A stretch of DNA of 64,000 nt from the NCBI GenBank assembly GCA_015039315.1, contig WIDE01000063.1, positions 5,326 to 69,325 on the forward strand, in the 5' to 3' direction. Below the pieces are notes generated by a model. It was given only the letters and a program-made list of their open reading frames with translations. It searched no databases and was not told where the DNA came from. Positions 23,488 through 35,021 of the stretch are shown here, piece by piece. Both the position numbers and the translations under genes were made by a program. Positions within the stretch are counted from its first letter, which is position 1; every line of letters begins with the position of its first letter. This DNA comes from Clavulina sp. PMI_390 (Eukaryota > Basidiomycota > Agaricomycetes > Cantharellales > Hydnaceae).

Positions 23488-25877
23488 TTTCTCCTGTTAG
23501 CAGTTAGCTAGGTCAGAGCGCTAGGGCGCTCATAAGTTCTCTTTCTACAGCCTGCATTCGGGTTTACTTGTTTGGTTCATTTTTCGTGGGTCAGTATCCA
23601 CTGTATTGTTTAGTCGGGGGTCCAATATTTCCCTCGTGTAATTGAGCGTGACCTCTTTTGGAGCTTTACTGACCAGATTTCACTAGTTGTCCGAGTCTGT
23701 GCCGACGCAACGCCAAGAAAATTTCAACCGAATGGGTGCCGAAGCGACCTGAGTGGAAGAGTGAATTGTCACGACATAGTCCTCCTGCATCACTTGACTC
23801 TGTGCTATATTGAGACCAATCGGAATGACCGCCATCTCGGCAACCCCAGCTTGAAATTATGAAGGTTCGTACCGGGAATCGGAGTAATGACCGGTACGCT
23901 TCTCCGTGCCACCTGTCCGAATTCTCGTCATCATCGCCTCATCACAGGCTCAACGATCTCGCAATGTCATTGAACTCCCTGCAATAGCCTCCGCTAAGTG
24001 CCAAATGAATTAGGAGCAGTATTAATGTTTTGATGTTAATGCCACGACGGAAAGAACCCATAATTTAAGGATGAAGATGCGCGTAGGCGGAGGAGGAATG
24101 AAGACATTGTGGCTGTTGAGCTCACGACTCTTGCGTCGAAGCTGCAACTCTGGTTGGAAGGCGGGCAATGGCAGTCTTCGCAACGGAGGATGGTGGATTG
24201 GGTGATGGATGCTTATTTGTCGCCTTACTTACGGATGCCCCCTCGAGACCCTGAGACATACAGGCCAAACCTTGCGAGATGGCTCGCAGGGTTCCGAAAT
24301 CTGTATTACTGTGTAGCCTAGTACAGGTTTAGATATAGGGTCTGGGCATCCGGCTCCGAATACACACCTCCTCCTCCTCCTATCAGCCCTGGTTTGGACA
24401 TGAGGTCTCGGCGACCGGCTCCGAATAAACTCCCCAAAATCCGTTTGTGGGGTACTTCCCACGCTCTCGTTGTCAACATCCCTAAACTATCGCTCGCTGG
24501 ATTTACCTGGCGTCCTACTCTTGGTGCTGAACTTGATAGGGCTGTGAACATCAATATCTGGAAGGGGAAATCAAACTCGGGGTGCCACTCTCCGCCAAGC
24601 TAATTAGTCGCATCAAATGATCTCCGCGAAGCAGACGATACCATCGCTTCCAAGGGCAGCACAGAAGGTTGCGGACTCAATCGCTTATCTCACTCATTCG
24701 CCCTTAATATTGATCTCACTGCGATTCTATAGTTGTTTCTATGAAGGCCTGCATTAACCGGCCTCGTGGAACATAGTCACTCAGTCAGCGATTGGTACGT
24801 CAGATCTTTTTCTTAATCGGGGCTCACTGACGCCTGCAGGTCATCTTTCGCAAAACCACCTTTCAATAACGTCTTCTTTCCCCCAACTGGTTTGGAGTAT
24901 CAATCACCATCCTAAAGGGCCATTACTCCCTACTACCGAAGGGGATGATAATTACCAATTGTCGGTGGGATGCTTCAGTGACTCCGTTAAATTTTATTAT
25001 TTGATATGCTTTGTCCTTGGATCTCAACATTCTCCTTCAGCCATTTCGATAGGCTTATCACACGACGCCAAAGAAGAAGCTACTGAGATCCTTTATCTGA
25101 CCTTCGTCACTACATCTGCAGAAATATTGTAGAAGAAGATCAACTCTCATCCTTGAGCCCATGCGGTATTGCAAGCTGTGAGACTGGTTCTGTGAGCCCT
25201 CTGGGACCAAGAGGCTTCAAACAGCATTGTTAGACCCTAAGAGGAAGCTCGTTACCAGTTTCATGCTAGCTATGTATACCAGGGCGTTCATCAAAAAGTT
25301 GGAGTTATAAACTTCGTCGGCAAGAGGGGTTGCGACTATCAAGAAGGGTTAATATGCACATGTAGCCGGTTCATTTGCCAATTATGCACTAGAATATTCT
25401 GCCATGTGCTGACCGTCTTCCCAGGGTCCCAAGATCGCGAAGTTCTTCAATGATAGGAGATCCTCCCTCCCGGCATGGGTGTTCAAAGTTGCAGGGCCGA
25501 GCCACCTTTGATCCCATTGGCTGATGTGTTGAAGTGCCATCAGCTGAGCACGTAGAATACTTCCGGGTGCCTCGAATTATGTCGTTTGGCCGGGCTTGGT
25601 ATTCCTCGCCATCGCATGGAGTTCATCTTGACTACCCACTTCCCCGTACATCTTTCCGAGATTTGGATTCGCTTGATATTGTCTGGCCGATCGCCTCAAT
25701 TTTAATCTCTAAATTCCATGGAAGATTCGCCCGGTCAATGGTGTGGCGAATGCCAAGCCGAACAGTCTCTTGGCGACAGTCAAAGGCATAGCGACGGAGA
25801 TGTCAGTATCCAGGAGGCTCTCCAGGGCTACTTGTCTGGTAGATCAATCCCCACATTTATATATGGCTTCTCGACTG
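23488..25877. other. Intergenic between AA9 copies 2 and 3
   Basis: No intact gene seen. The 3' flank matches that of copy 3 for several hundred bases. The GH16 relic found behind copies 3 and 4 was not recognised here, suggesting a deletion. At 24348-24428 the phrase CCGGCTCCGAATA occurs twice about 54 bp apart within a short local duplication. The upstream module of copy 3 is at 25631-25764. Confidence 0.55.
25631..25764 (+). repeat. Distal upstream module of AA9 copies 2-5 (copy 3)
   Basis: Diverged but clearly alignable to the copy 2 block: CTTCCCCGTA, CTTGATATTGTC, CGATCGCCTCAATTT and GTGGCGAATGCCAAGCCGAA occur in the same order. Confidence 0.65.
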
Positions 25878-25903
25878 TCCGACGATGCTCCCAAATTTTG
25901 GCG
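25878..25903 (+). promoter_or_regulatory. AA9 promoter box, copy 3
   Basis: Reads GCTCCCAAATTTTGGCG, one base different from the other copies. Here the dyad becomes a perfect CCAAA-T-TTTGG palindrome. TTATAA follows at about 25911, and CCCCAC (CreA-like) at 25946-25951 just before the gap. Confidence 0.7.
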
Positions 25904-25952
25904 CGCTAACTTATAACCAGAACTTGTCTCGATTCAACTCCACTCCCCCACA

Positions 25953-26486
25953 NNNNNNNNNNNNNNNNNNNNNNNNNNNNNNNNNNNNNNNNNNNNNNNN
26001 NNNNNNNNNNNNNNNNNNNNNNNNNNNNNNNNNNNNNNNNNNNNNNNNNNNNNNNNNNNNNNNNNNNNNNNNNNNNNNNNNNNNNNNNNNNNNNNNNNNN
26101 NNNNNNNNNNNNNNNNNNNNNNNNNNNNNNNNNNNNNNNNNNNNNNNNNNNNNNNNNNNNNNNNNNNNNNNNNNNNNNNNNNNNNNNNNNNNNNNNNNNN
26201 NNNNNNNNNNNNNNNNNNNNNNNNNNNNNNNNNNNNNNNNNNNNNNNNNNNNNNNNNNNNNNNNNNNNNNNNNNNNNNNNNNNNNNNNNNNNNNNNNNNN
26301 NNNNNNNNNNNNNNNNNNNNNNNNNNNNNNNNNNNNNNNNNNNNNNNNNNNNNNNNNNNNNNNNNNNNNNNNNNNNNNNNNNNNNNNNNNNNNNNNNNNN
26401 NNNNNNNNNNNNNNNNNNNNNNNNNNNNNNNNNNNNNNNNNNNNNNNNNNNNNNNNNNNNNNNNNNNNNNNNNNNNNNNNNNNNNN
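25953..26486. other. Assembly gap (534 N)
   Basis: The gap removes the start, signal peptide and first two exons of AA9 copy 3. The distance from promoter box to the first visible exon (about 609 bp) nearly equals that in copies 2 and 4 (about 632 and 640 bp). The gap size is therefore realistic and an intact 5' end is likely. Near-identical tandem copies probably caused it. Confidence 0.95.
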
Positions 26487-27587
26487 ATCTTCCCGGATGA
26501 GACCGCCACAAGTGTGACCTTCACCATCCCCAAGGCTCTTCCCTCAGGTCAATTGTTCGCGATGCCGTATGCCCAGGGCTCTGACTAAGCCTGCAATACA
26601 GGAAAGTATTTGGTCCGTGTAGAACAAATCGCTCTCCATGTGGCCTCATCCTTTGGAGGCGCTCAGTTCTACATCGGTTGCGCTCAGGTTCAGGTGCGTT
26701 TTGCTCACTTTGGCCCGTTTGGTCCAGCCCTCGCACTTGCTGAACGGCAGACTAGGTGAATGGGGGAGGAAGCGGTTCTCCAGGCCCTCTTGTGGCGATC
26801 CCAGGAGTTTACACTGGAAACGAGCCTGGCATCCTGATTAGTAGGTTAAAAGCTGCTGGAGCCGTGATGGGTCTTGACATGCAACTGTGCCAATAGATAT
26901 CTACGCAGCTAATCCAAACGGAGCCTACATCTCTCGTGCGTCCTTTTCCCGTATCACGTAACGGACCACATGATTCACACCGGCTTCTTGACAGCTGGCC
27001 CTGCTGTTTGGACTGGGTAAGTCACCATTGTAGTTTTGATTCTGCAGTTTTGATCATAACATATAACAAACTTATGAAAATCCTCTGTTGTTGCGGCCCA
27101 CGAATGCTTTTTAGGGTGAGTGATAAAAATATCTTTCTGTTTTCTATTACTCAAGTGTCCTGTGCTTGCAGTCTGGCTCGAGCGGGACTGGAACTACGAC
27201 TGCCAAAACCACGTGAGCTATTCCGACGTTTCCTTTCTTCAGGCCGGACAAAACTGACCATATGATCGGATTCTCCTTATGGGGGCCCAATCAAACTCGC
27301 TAAAAGTAGTACTACGGCTAAGACTACTAGCACCACGGTAAAAACTAGTACCACCACGTCAAAGACGACCTCCAGCGCGTCCAGCCCTACAACCGGCACT
27401 GTCGCTGAGTACGGGCAATGCGGCGGTATGTCGCCTTGCCGCTGTGAGAATCGATTAATAGACTAACAATTACTTTCAACCTTCTCGTCATTGTGTCGCT
27501 GTAGGGATTGGCTACACCGGCTCTACTGTTTGCGCTTCGCCATACACTTGCACCTATTCGAATGCTTACTACTCTCAGTGCTTGTAG
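26487..27587 (+). CDS. AA9 lytic polysaccharide monooxygenase with CBM1 (array copy 3, 5' part in assembly gap)
   Basis: The visible part starts within the domain at [20 protein letters not shown] and continues to the copper-site motif in [15 protein letters not shown], then [19 protein letters not shown] and AVWTG. The linker is shorter than in copy 2. The CBM1 ([29 protein letters not shown]) ends with TAG at 27585-27587. Mature His1 and the second His lie in the gap and cannot be checked. From copy spacing, the start codon should be near 25980. Everything visible is open and splices like the other copies. Confidence 0.85.
27115..27115 (+). other. Predicted 1-nt exon, AA9 copy 3 (G)
   Basis: TTTAG-G-GTGAGT. 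The upstream exon ends ACTGG at 27016 and the next starts TCTGG at 27172. The base gives GGG glycine. Introns are 98 and 56 nt. Confidence 0.65.
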
Positions 27588-28269
27588 TTTTCTTGTTAGC
27601 GGTTAGCCAGGTCAGAGTGCTAGGGCGCTCATAACTTTTCTTCTCAGCCTGGATTCGGAGTTCCTTTTTGTTCAATTTTTGTGGGGTTCTAACCGTTGTA
27701 TCCACTAGTTTGAATGTACGCTACCCGCCTAATGGAATTTGGCGTGACCTGTTCCGGAGCCTCGTCGTCGTAATATCGCTGGCGGTCCGAGTCTATCCCG
27801 AGACAACGCCAAGACAATCTTGGCTAACAGATATGGAAGCCGGGCCCTATAAGAATGAATGCTTGCAACAGAGTCCTATGCATCACTTGACTCTGTTCTA
27901 AATACGGAATCAATCAGAATGATTGCCCTCTTCGCATTTTCAGTTCGAAGTCACAACTTTCCGCGTCGGGACTCGGAGTAGTGGCCGATTTGCTTCTCCG
28001 TGCCACCTGTCGAACGTGCTCATAATCACCCTCACGTAACAGGCCCAAGTATCCTGGCACTATTGCTAAAAGGCTCCATGCGATAGCCTTTGCCCGGTTC
28101 CAAAGCGAGCTAAGTATAGCAGTATTGTTTTGCTTCTGATAGTACGACGAAGAGAATGCGTGATTTGAAAATGAAGCTGGGAAGGAGTGATGGACCTCCT
28201 GGATTCAACCACCATGTCGTAAACATCCGAGCCTGAGATATTGTTTTACAGGAGACTCTGTTTCGTCGA
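27588..28269. other. Shared 3' flank of AA9 copy 3
   Basis: No gene seen. The sequence aligns by eye with the DNA downstream of copies 2, 4 and 5, including GAGTGCTAGGGCGCTCATAA shortly after the stop. Confidence 0.55.
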
Positions 28270-28575
28270 TCAACACTGTACACAAGCACCTTTGAATGTA
28301 GCCATCGCGCGCGAGGAAGAAGAAGATCAGTTAATCCTTAGCCCGCTCAGACGTACTCTCCAGTGAGTCGGTATCCACGATGCCAAGCTGCACCCATGGA
28401 GTGAAAGGGGTAGTGGCGTCTGCAATTTTCTTTGTTTTAGATACCAAATCTCCACGTCAGAAGCGTCTGAGAAGCCGGATAATACTGAGGCGCATAGAAG
28501 GATCTTAGCCCAATTGACACGTCTTCCGTTGACACTCAAGATGATACGATCGGCGTTCCAGTCATTTCTGTAAAT
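28270..28575 (-). pseudogene. GH16 relic behind AA9 copy 3
   Basis: On the minus strand the phrase ACTGGAACGCCGATCGTATC translates to a remnant of the TIDWNADRI block of GH16, followed by VNGRRVN. Further on is CAGCTTGGCATCGTGG and a degraded TSERAKD, matching VQLGIWD and TSEWAKG of the larger copy at 38373-39470. The frame is broken several times and no start or catalytic site remains. It is a dead fragment that marks the repeat unit. Confidence 0.6.
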
Positions 28576-30664
28576 TAGAAGACGTCTAAGTGATAGCGAT
28601 CTACTGGGAGGGGGCTAAAGCCCTCCGAAGACTCGGTATCAAAGTTTCTTTGTCTAGGCTGAGTCGATAGTAGCTACCACCTGGGATATGTTCAGATGCA
28701 AGCTCGATTGCCAAATGCATATATATAGGCATAGTAGTTTCTAATCCTTAGTTCCTTCTTCCATCCCGATGGGTCCTAGCCCAGATTCCAAGAGGATACA
28801 AGGAAAGCACCATGCATCGGGACGAGGATAGTTTAGTACCAGCTTAGTGATAGAAGTGAGATTTGGAATCTATTGTAGACAGCTTCAAGGCCCAGCATGG
28901 CGAGCACGAGCAAAACAGTGGATAGATGTGTAAAAGTGGACGGCACCAGTGCAGCGCTCAGCGCTGCTTTCTATTTAGCAGGACCAGATTTCACTAGCGT
29001 ATGAATTATCGACGACTTTCGAACAGAGACCCACAAGTTCAGTTCAGATACATGCCTCTGTTGTGTCTGAGGACGTAACCTCTGTCATCATCACGTCGCC
29101 ATGCCACTGGCATGGGATAGGAATTGGCCCCAAAGGAGCTCTTCATTTATCTTTTACGCAGGTTAATGCATTAAGGTGGCGCAGGGACGAGAATTCAAGG
29201 TACAAGGGCCATGAGGAACCTGGTCACATATTAGGAAACAATTTGCCGACAACCTTCGTATTGTCCGGGACTCCCACGCCCTCGTTGTCAACAACTCGAG
29301 ACTGTCTCTCGTCGGAATAATCGCGGGTCCCTCTCTTATCACCTTGCTCACTACACTCAATAGGATACCAATACCTAATGCGCGCAATCAAACCAGGGAT
29401 TTCACTGTCCGGCAAGCTTATTAGCCTCACTTAATGAACTCCGTGAAGCAGATAGCTAGATGGTAGCATCGCGTCGAGAAGCGAGACCAAGAGATGGCAG
29501 ATGTAATCGATTGCGCCGCCCATTGGCCCCTATTCTTCATTGCCTTGCATTTTATGTCGACTCCGTTGGATGATGGTTCATGCCAACATCAATCCTAGTC
29601 TCGAGAGCTTAGCTATTCAACGACTGGTACGTCTCAGGCCCCTAGCTACTGGCCAACATAGGATAGCCGCAGTGCTGACGATATATAAGAAAATAGGAAA
29701 TATTACAGTAATCTGGTGTCGCTAGTTCCCCGCCCTTTCAGAGATTCCTTAATCTCATCCGTTCATCGAATGTGGTCTCATGGAAGGGGGCTTGCTAACG
29801 CAATTGAAACACACCGGCACTTCGCGAGATTAACTTCGAGGAGTACCCTATAATGGCTTCAAGCATTCAGCGCCATCCTAAAGGGGATATTATGCAGTCA
29901 ATTCAATCCGCCGAAGGCCCGACGATTATCACCGATCGTCGATGTTTTTCTTGGCTCTCTCCCCCAAGTCTGATGAGGAACTTATAGAGCCTGGGATCTC
30001 TACTCCACATGCTTCGCATTTACTTCCCGACCATTCCACCTCGGGAACGAATGATCTCCTTGACCAGCACCATGCATTCCAACGATCTCCTTCAACCGTT
30101 TGGGTGGGCGGAGCACACAAAGCTGAAGAATTCATCGATATATCTTATCTGATATTTTTCAGTGCATCTGAAGGTGTGAGGTAGGAAGAGATGAGATCTA
30201 ATCATCAATCATATCTAGTGTTGCCGGTTTTGAGGCTGGCCATGTAAGCTCGCCATGTGGAGAATCTCGGATACGATATCGCCCAACGCTAGAAATTCCT
30301 ATTCCTAGCTTCGTCCTCGCTATCCTAAGCCAGTTCGCCCATCAATAGTCGGGAGTTACAAACTCCATCGGCAAGAGTGGTCATGGCTTGGCTTTGTGAA
30401 GGTTTAGCACATGGCTTTGATCCTGATTGCGCTCTTTCCCCATACCATCCCTCCGAGATTTGCAGCCGTTTGATACTGTCTGGACGATCAAATCAATTTC
30501 AAATCTTCAAACTCCATGGAGTGAAGCTTTGCTCGGTGATTTGTGCGACGAATGCCAAGCCACATTGATGAAGATCACAAGGATGTTTAACTAGCCTACG
30601 ATATACAGGGGGCTTGTGACGCAGATTGACGCCTTTATTTGATTTTGGACCTCTAAAGTCAGCG
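28576..30664. other. Intergenic between GH16 relic and AA9 copy 4
   Basis: No gene seen. The block 29855-30180 aligns with 35080-35400 before copy 5 (shared GCCATCCTAAAG/GCCGCCCTAAAG and TCAATTCAATC landmarks) and more loosely with 24890-25150 before copy 3. It is therefore part of the duplicated unit. The upstream module of copy 4 is at 30425-30563. Confidence 0.55.
30425..30563 (+). repeat. Distal upstream module of AA9 copies 2-5 (copy 4)
   Basis: Same order of landmarks as copy 2: GATTGCGCTCTTTCCCC, TTTGATACTGTCTGG, CAATTTCAAATC and GACGAATGCCAAGCC. Confidence 0.65.
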
Positions 30665-30690
30665 TCCGACGATGCCCCCAAGTTTTGGCG
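30665..30690 (+). promoter_or_regulatory. AA9 promoter box, copy 4
   Basis: Reads GCCCCCAAGTTTTGGCG, then CTCTGTTTTATAATC with a TATA-like stretch. The ATG follows 75 bp later. Two CreA-like CCCCAC sites lie at 30725-30730 and 30732-30737. Confidence 0.7.
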
Positions 30691-30765
30691 CTCTGTTTTA
30701 TAATCACACCTCGCTTTGATGCAGCCCCACTCCCCACATAGGTTGTTCTCACTCCTTCGCTCCCC

Positions 30766-32382
30766 ATGAAGTCCTCCTTGCCTCCTACCACCGCCTTCTT
30801 GCTGGCTCTAACGGCACATGTTGCAAGGGGACATTACACTTTCCCCGACTTCAAGGGAGATGCGTCCTCGGTTGCTGACTGGCAATATGTCCGCCAGACA
30901 CAGAACTACAACTCACAGGCGCCGGTAAGCCAGGCGAATCTTAACAGCTAAATCATCTCCAATTGGTAGCCGTTAACTTTAGGTAACGGATGTCACGAGC
31001 CCCCTGTTGCGCTGCTACGAAAGCAATACGGCTTCCACTACTAGCACAACCACCGTAACAGCAGGAAACACTTACGTCTTTGGGGCAGATCAAGCAATTT
31101 ATCACCCTGGTGTGAGTGAAGCGATCCGTAATATCCTGCTTCTATAGGTTGTAACGAGTGCGATGGATTCAAGTACTTTGCGGTTTATATGGCTGCAGCA
31201 TCGGACTTGACAAGCGAAAGCGCCGGAGATGGTTCTGTCTGGTTCAAGATTTATGAAGATGCTCCCGTATATGCCCCCTCCGGCTCGAAATTCTATAATT
31301 TCCCGAGTGAAACTGCGACAAGCGTGACCTTCACCATCCCCAAGGCTCTTCCTTCAGGTTGGTCCTTCTTGATGTCGCATGATTAAGCCTCTGACTAAAT
31401 TGATCATACAGGTAACTACTTGATCCGCGTGGAACAAATCGCTCTGCATGTTGCTTCGTCCTTCGGAGGCGCCCAGTTCTACATCGGCTGCGCTCAAGTT
31501 AAGGTGCATCTTGATCACTCAGGCTCGCTTGCTTTACTCCTCGTGCCTGCTGACAGGTAGCAAAGGTGACTGGCGGGGGAAGCGGTACTCCAGGCCCCCT
31601 TGTTGCGATCCCAGGAGTGTATACCGGCAACGAGCCTGGTATCCTGATTAGTGGGTTATAAACACTAGAGAGCTTGCTGATAATGACATGGGGCTCTGTA
31701 AATAGATATCTATCAGACTAATCCCAACGGCGCCTACATCTCTCGTACGTTCTTTTCTCATGCCATGGACAAGATCTCACCACTCACGCCATCTTCTTAT
31801 CAGCTGGCCCTCCTGTATGGACTGGGTAAGCCACCACTGTAGCTTCAGTCCTGAATTCTAATTATCGTACAACAACCTTATGGTGGTCCTCTGTTATTTT
31901 GGGCTGTGAATGCTTCTTAGAGTGGGTGACAAATATATCTTTTCGTTTTATATTACTAAAACGTTCTGTGCTTGCAGTCTGGCTCAAGTGGGACTGGATC
32001 CACGACTTCCAAAACCACGTGAGCCCATCCGAACCCTTCTTTCCTTATGATATGTAATTTGACCGTCCCCTTGTTTTCTCCTCTTGGGGATACAACCAAA
32101 CCCATGATTGTAGTACTACTCCTAAGACTTCTAGCACCACATCAAAAACCACTGCCACCTCCACAACTAGCGGCGCATCCAGCACAGCAACCGGTACTGT
32201 AGCCGAGTATGGGCAATGCGGCGGTATGTCACTTTACCAACTTGACCGTATATCGATTACCTCACGGCTTGTATCGTTTTTGTCATCGTGTCGCTGCAGG
32301 AATCGGCTACACGGGCCCTACTGTCTGTGTGTCTCCCTACAAGTGCACTTATTCGAGCGCCTACTACTCTCAGTGCTTGTGA
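30766..32382 (+). CDS. AA9 lytic polysaccharide monooxygenase with CBM1 (array copy 4)
   Basis: Signal of 22 residues (ending VARG), then HYTFPDFKG with copper His1. IYHPG supplies the second His, and [15 protein letters not shown] the Gln and Tyr. This copy has its own surface segment, [16 protein letters not shown], where copies 2 and 5 read YDAS. The domain ends GPPVWTG. The linker is Thr/Ser/Lys-rich. The CBM1 belongs to the GPTVC type ([23 protein letters not shown]), shared with copy 5 and different from GST in copies 1-3. TGA at 32380-32382. No lesions seen. Confidence 0.92.
31921..31921 (+). other. Predicted 1-nt exon, AA9 copy 4 (A)
   Basis: CTTAG-A-GTGGGT. The upstream exon ends ACTGG at 31825 and the next starts TCTGG at 31978. 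The base gives GGA glycine. Introns are 95 and 56 nt. Confidence 0.6.
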
Positions 32383-33084
32383 TTTCTCTTATTGGCTGTT
32401 CGCGAGTCAAGATCAGAGTGCTCGGGCAATCATAGCTTCGCTATGGCCTGGGTTCGGAGTCGCTTCTTTTGTTCAATTTTTTGTGGATCAGTGATGATTG
32501 TATCATCTAGCCTGGATGTCCGACGACTGCCTTATGAAATTTGGCGTGGCTTGTTCTGGAGTTTCGTCGTCCTAATGTTGCCGGCTGTCTGAGTCCATTA
32601 GGAACCACGCTAATACAATATTGGCTGAATAGATGCAGAAGCAACTACCTTTCGGTTGAGTTACCTCGTAGTCATTTGCCCCAGTTGACTCCGCCCTAAA
32701 TATGGGTCCAGTTGGGATGATCGCTCTCTTGGCACGTTTAGTTTGAAGTCACAAAGTTCCGTCCCAGGTCTCGGAGGGATAGATAGCGCGCTTCTTCGTG
32801 CTACTTGTCAAACGTGCCCTAAATACTCCATCGTCTTTGCTACTTTGCATGCCGTTCGCAGCGCTGCCAAGGGGTTCTGTTACGGCGGCTTCCAGGTTCT
32901 AAAGCAAACTGACTATCGTAACAACATTGATATGCTATTAGCAACATGAAAAGCTAAGGCGAAACACAAAGATGATTATCAGTGTATGTAAGAGGGAGGA
33001 GGATCGTGGGGAGCGTATAAACTGAACTACTGTAGTCCTACCATCCGCTCTTGAGATATTGTAGAGTTGGTTCATTTCCAATCA
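32383..33084. other. Shared 3' flank of AA9 copy 4
   Basis: No gene seen. It aligns with the 3' flanks of copies 3 and 5 (for example GATCAGAGTGCTCGGG). Confidence 0.5.
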
Positions 33085-33510
33085 GCACTGAACTCAAAGA
33101 CTCTTGAAAGTAGCTATCATGCGCGAGGGCGCAGAAGATCAGTTGATCGGAAGCTTAGCCCAATTAGATGTGCCTTCCAGCAGCCAGCATCCCAGATGCC
33201 AAGCTCCTGAGATGAGAGCGTAGAAATAGCTGCCATTTTCTTGGTTTCAACTAGCATTTATTCGGTCCAGGGACACGAGGGAGGCTATATAATATAAAAG
33301 CGCAGGAAGGAGCTCACAGCGATTGACAGTACGAACAGGGTTTCCATCCACTTCCCAAGTGATGCGATCTACGTTCCAGTCAATTGTGTAGGTGTGAAAG
33401 TCTCCAGGTGATGGTTCTCCTCTGGAATAAAGGTTCAAGGCCGCCCAAACTCCGTATAAATGTTTCGTCACTCCTGGTTGAGTTGCAAAAACGTTCGTCC
33501 AATAGATCGC
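33085..33510 (-). pseudogene. GH16 relic behind AA9 copy 4
   Basis: An open stretch on the minus strand reads YWTNVFATQPGVTKHLYG, then FHTYTIDWNVDRITWEVDG and VRTVNRC before a GTGAGC donor. This is the central part of a GH16 glucan hydrolase or transglycosylase, close to the copy at 38373-39470. The catalytic E-x-D-x-E segment, signal peptide and first half are missing. The last exon is degraded but recognisable. It is a 5'-truncated pseudogene, convergent with AA9 copy 4. Confidence 0.75.
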
Positions 33511-34086
33511 CTGGGCGCGGCGGGTTTCGGCGGGCTGCTTGGCATGAATCAAGAGCCTGAAGCCGCCATTCACTTTCGAAAGGTGGTCGGATATGAAACA
33601 ATCGGGGACTTGGCGCTTGTCGCCGCTACCGATGAACGACTCGAAACTGTCTCAACGGTCCCTTGTGGGACCCATCCTACCATCACCCTCAACAAATTCG
33701 ATAAGACATTGGACGTTGGTATGTGGCCTGTGTTGTCAAACCGGGGATATCACTATTAGCTAGGCAACTTAGCTTCACTCGGTGGGCTCCGCCGGGCGGC
33801 CGGCCTGAGTTGATAACATCGCTTCTAGAAGCGGGACAAGAAGCTTACGGATGCTTATGCCAACCCCCCGGAACGCAACCACCCAGTGTTTGGGATGTCT
33901 GAGGCTTCCAGCCACCGGCTACCACGAGACAGCCGTCGTGCTGACGAGATAGTGTTAGGATGACGAGACAGCTTTACAGTAAATTGATATCGGCGAGCCC
34001 CTGCCTCTTTCGGAGGGCGATCGATCTCGTCTGTTCGTCGGATATAATCTCATGCAGGGAGCTCGATAACGCAACTGACGCATATA
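33511..34086. other. Intergenic, no gene seen
   Basis: Sequence between the GH16 relic and the inserted element. It retains scattered similarity to the upstream flanks of copies 2-4 (for example CGACTCGAAACTGTCTC near 33640 against CAACTCGAGACTGTCTC near 29293). Confidence 0.4.
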
Positions 34087-35019
34087 CAGGGTTAAACCAC
34101 TCAACGGCAAACCGACACTCAACGGCACAAACCGTCCTCGCGCTACAACTAGGCATGAGAATATTTTTCAAAAATCTGTAGTAGATAGAGCTACTATCTA
34201 TGCATTGACGAACCAGGTTTCAAGTCAATGCAGCCTGTGCTCACCGCTTGACGCCGTTGTCAATAGCCAAATTCATTGATTTGCCGCCACCCTGTTCTAA
34301 CATGTCGGTTTATCCACCCAATATCGCGCATATGGACTGAGAATTTCCCATAATGTATTGTGAGCTTGCCATGAGAGCACTTCTCGCAATTCTAGCCACA
34401 GGACATAACATGGTCTAAGACAGAGAAAAGCTACTCACCAAGCGTGACAGATCAGTCATGCTGCCAAACACGTTATCTCACTTATGAGAACTTTCTACAT
34501 GCTATTGCCTGCAGATATGAGGTATGAACAAGGATTAGGAGGGTAGGGATGTTATCCCTAGCAGTCCAATATGATTTGGAACACAGCAAAGGGTGATCAC
34601 GAAGGTCAAAATAGCGTGACACAAGGAGAAGGATTGCGGCCAAGTGATACAATAGAGGATGCTACTTGATCTCCATAATGACATTAAATTGCAACCATCT
34701 CAGCTATTAGGCGAATTTATGTGAACTGCTTGAGTTGGACAATAGTAGTAAGGAGGTTTCTTGTCGTGAAGTATGGAATCTGTCACAGTTGTCACGCTGT
34801 GCCGTTGATTGGTTTTGGCTCTCTCACCCTATCCCACGCTCCCAACGACCTTCACCGTCTTCAGCAAGATTCAGGCTACATCTGAATAGCTCCATACTGT
34901 AGGTGTATTCTTAATGCACAGCTATGTAGAAATTTAGGGTGCCATACTGCTTATTGCACCTATCAAAAATCATCTCAGCCAGGGGTTAGATTTTTGTGCC
35001 GTTGAGTGGTTTAACCCTG
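34087..35019. mobile_element. 933-bp non-autonomous DNA transposon with 23-bp terminal inverted repeats
   Basis: Both ends carry CAGGGTTAAACCACTCAACG plus GCA, a perfect 23-bp inverted repeat (34087-34109 and 34997-35019). TA stands directly outside on both sides (34085-34086 and 35020-35021), as for elements that insert at TA. The left end has a second partial copy, ACTCAACGGCAC. No transposase frame lies inside. The homologous intergenic sequence upstream of AA9 copy 4 (about 29807) has no such insert, which supports a recent insertion. The superfamily is not settled; TA flanks suggest a Tc1/mariner-like transposase in trans. Confidence 0.8.
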
Positions 35020-35021
35020 TA

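Noticed and set aside
25885..26533. Long open frames on both strands across the N run
   Set aside because: They are open only because N gives no stop codons; they are artefacts of the assembly gap.
27017..27114. Alternative 13-nt exon in AA9 copy 3 (TTTTGATTCTGCA) instead of the 1-nt exon
   Set aside because: It would restore frame in copy 3 only. The corresponding AG...GT intervals in copies 4 and 5 have other lengths, whereas the AG-N-GT site is present in all five.
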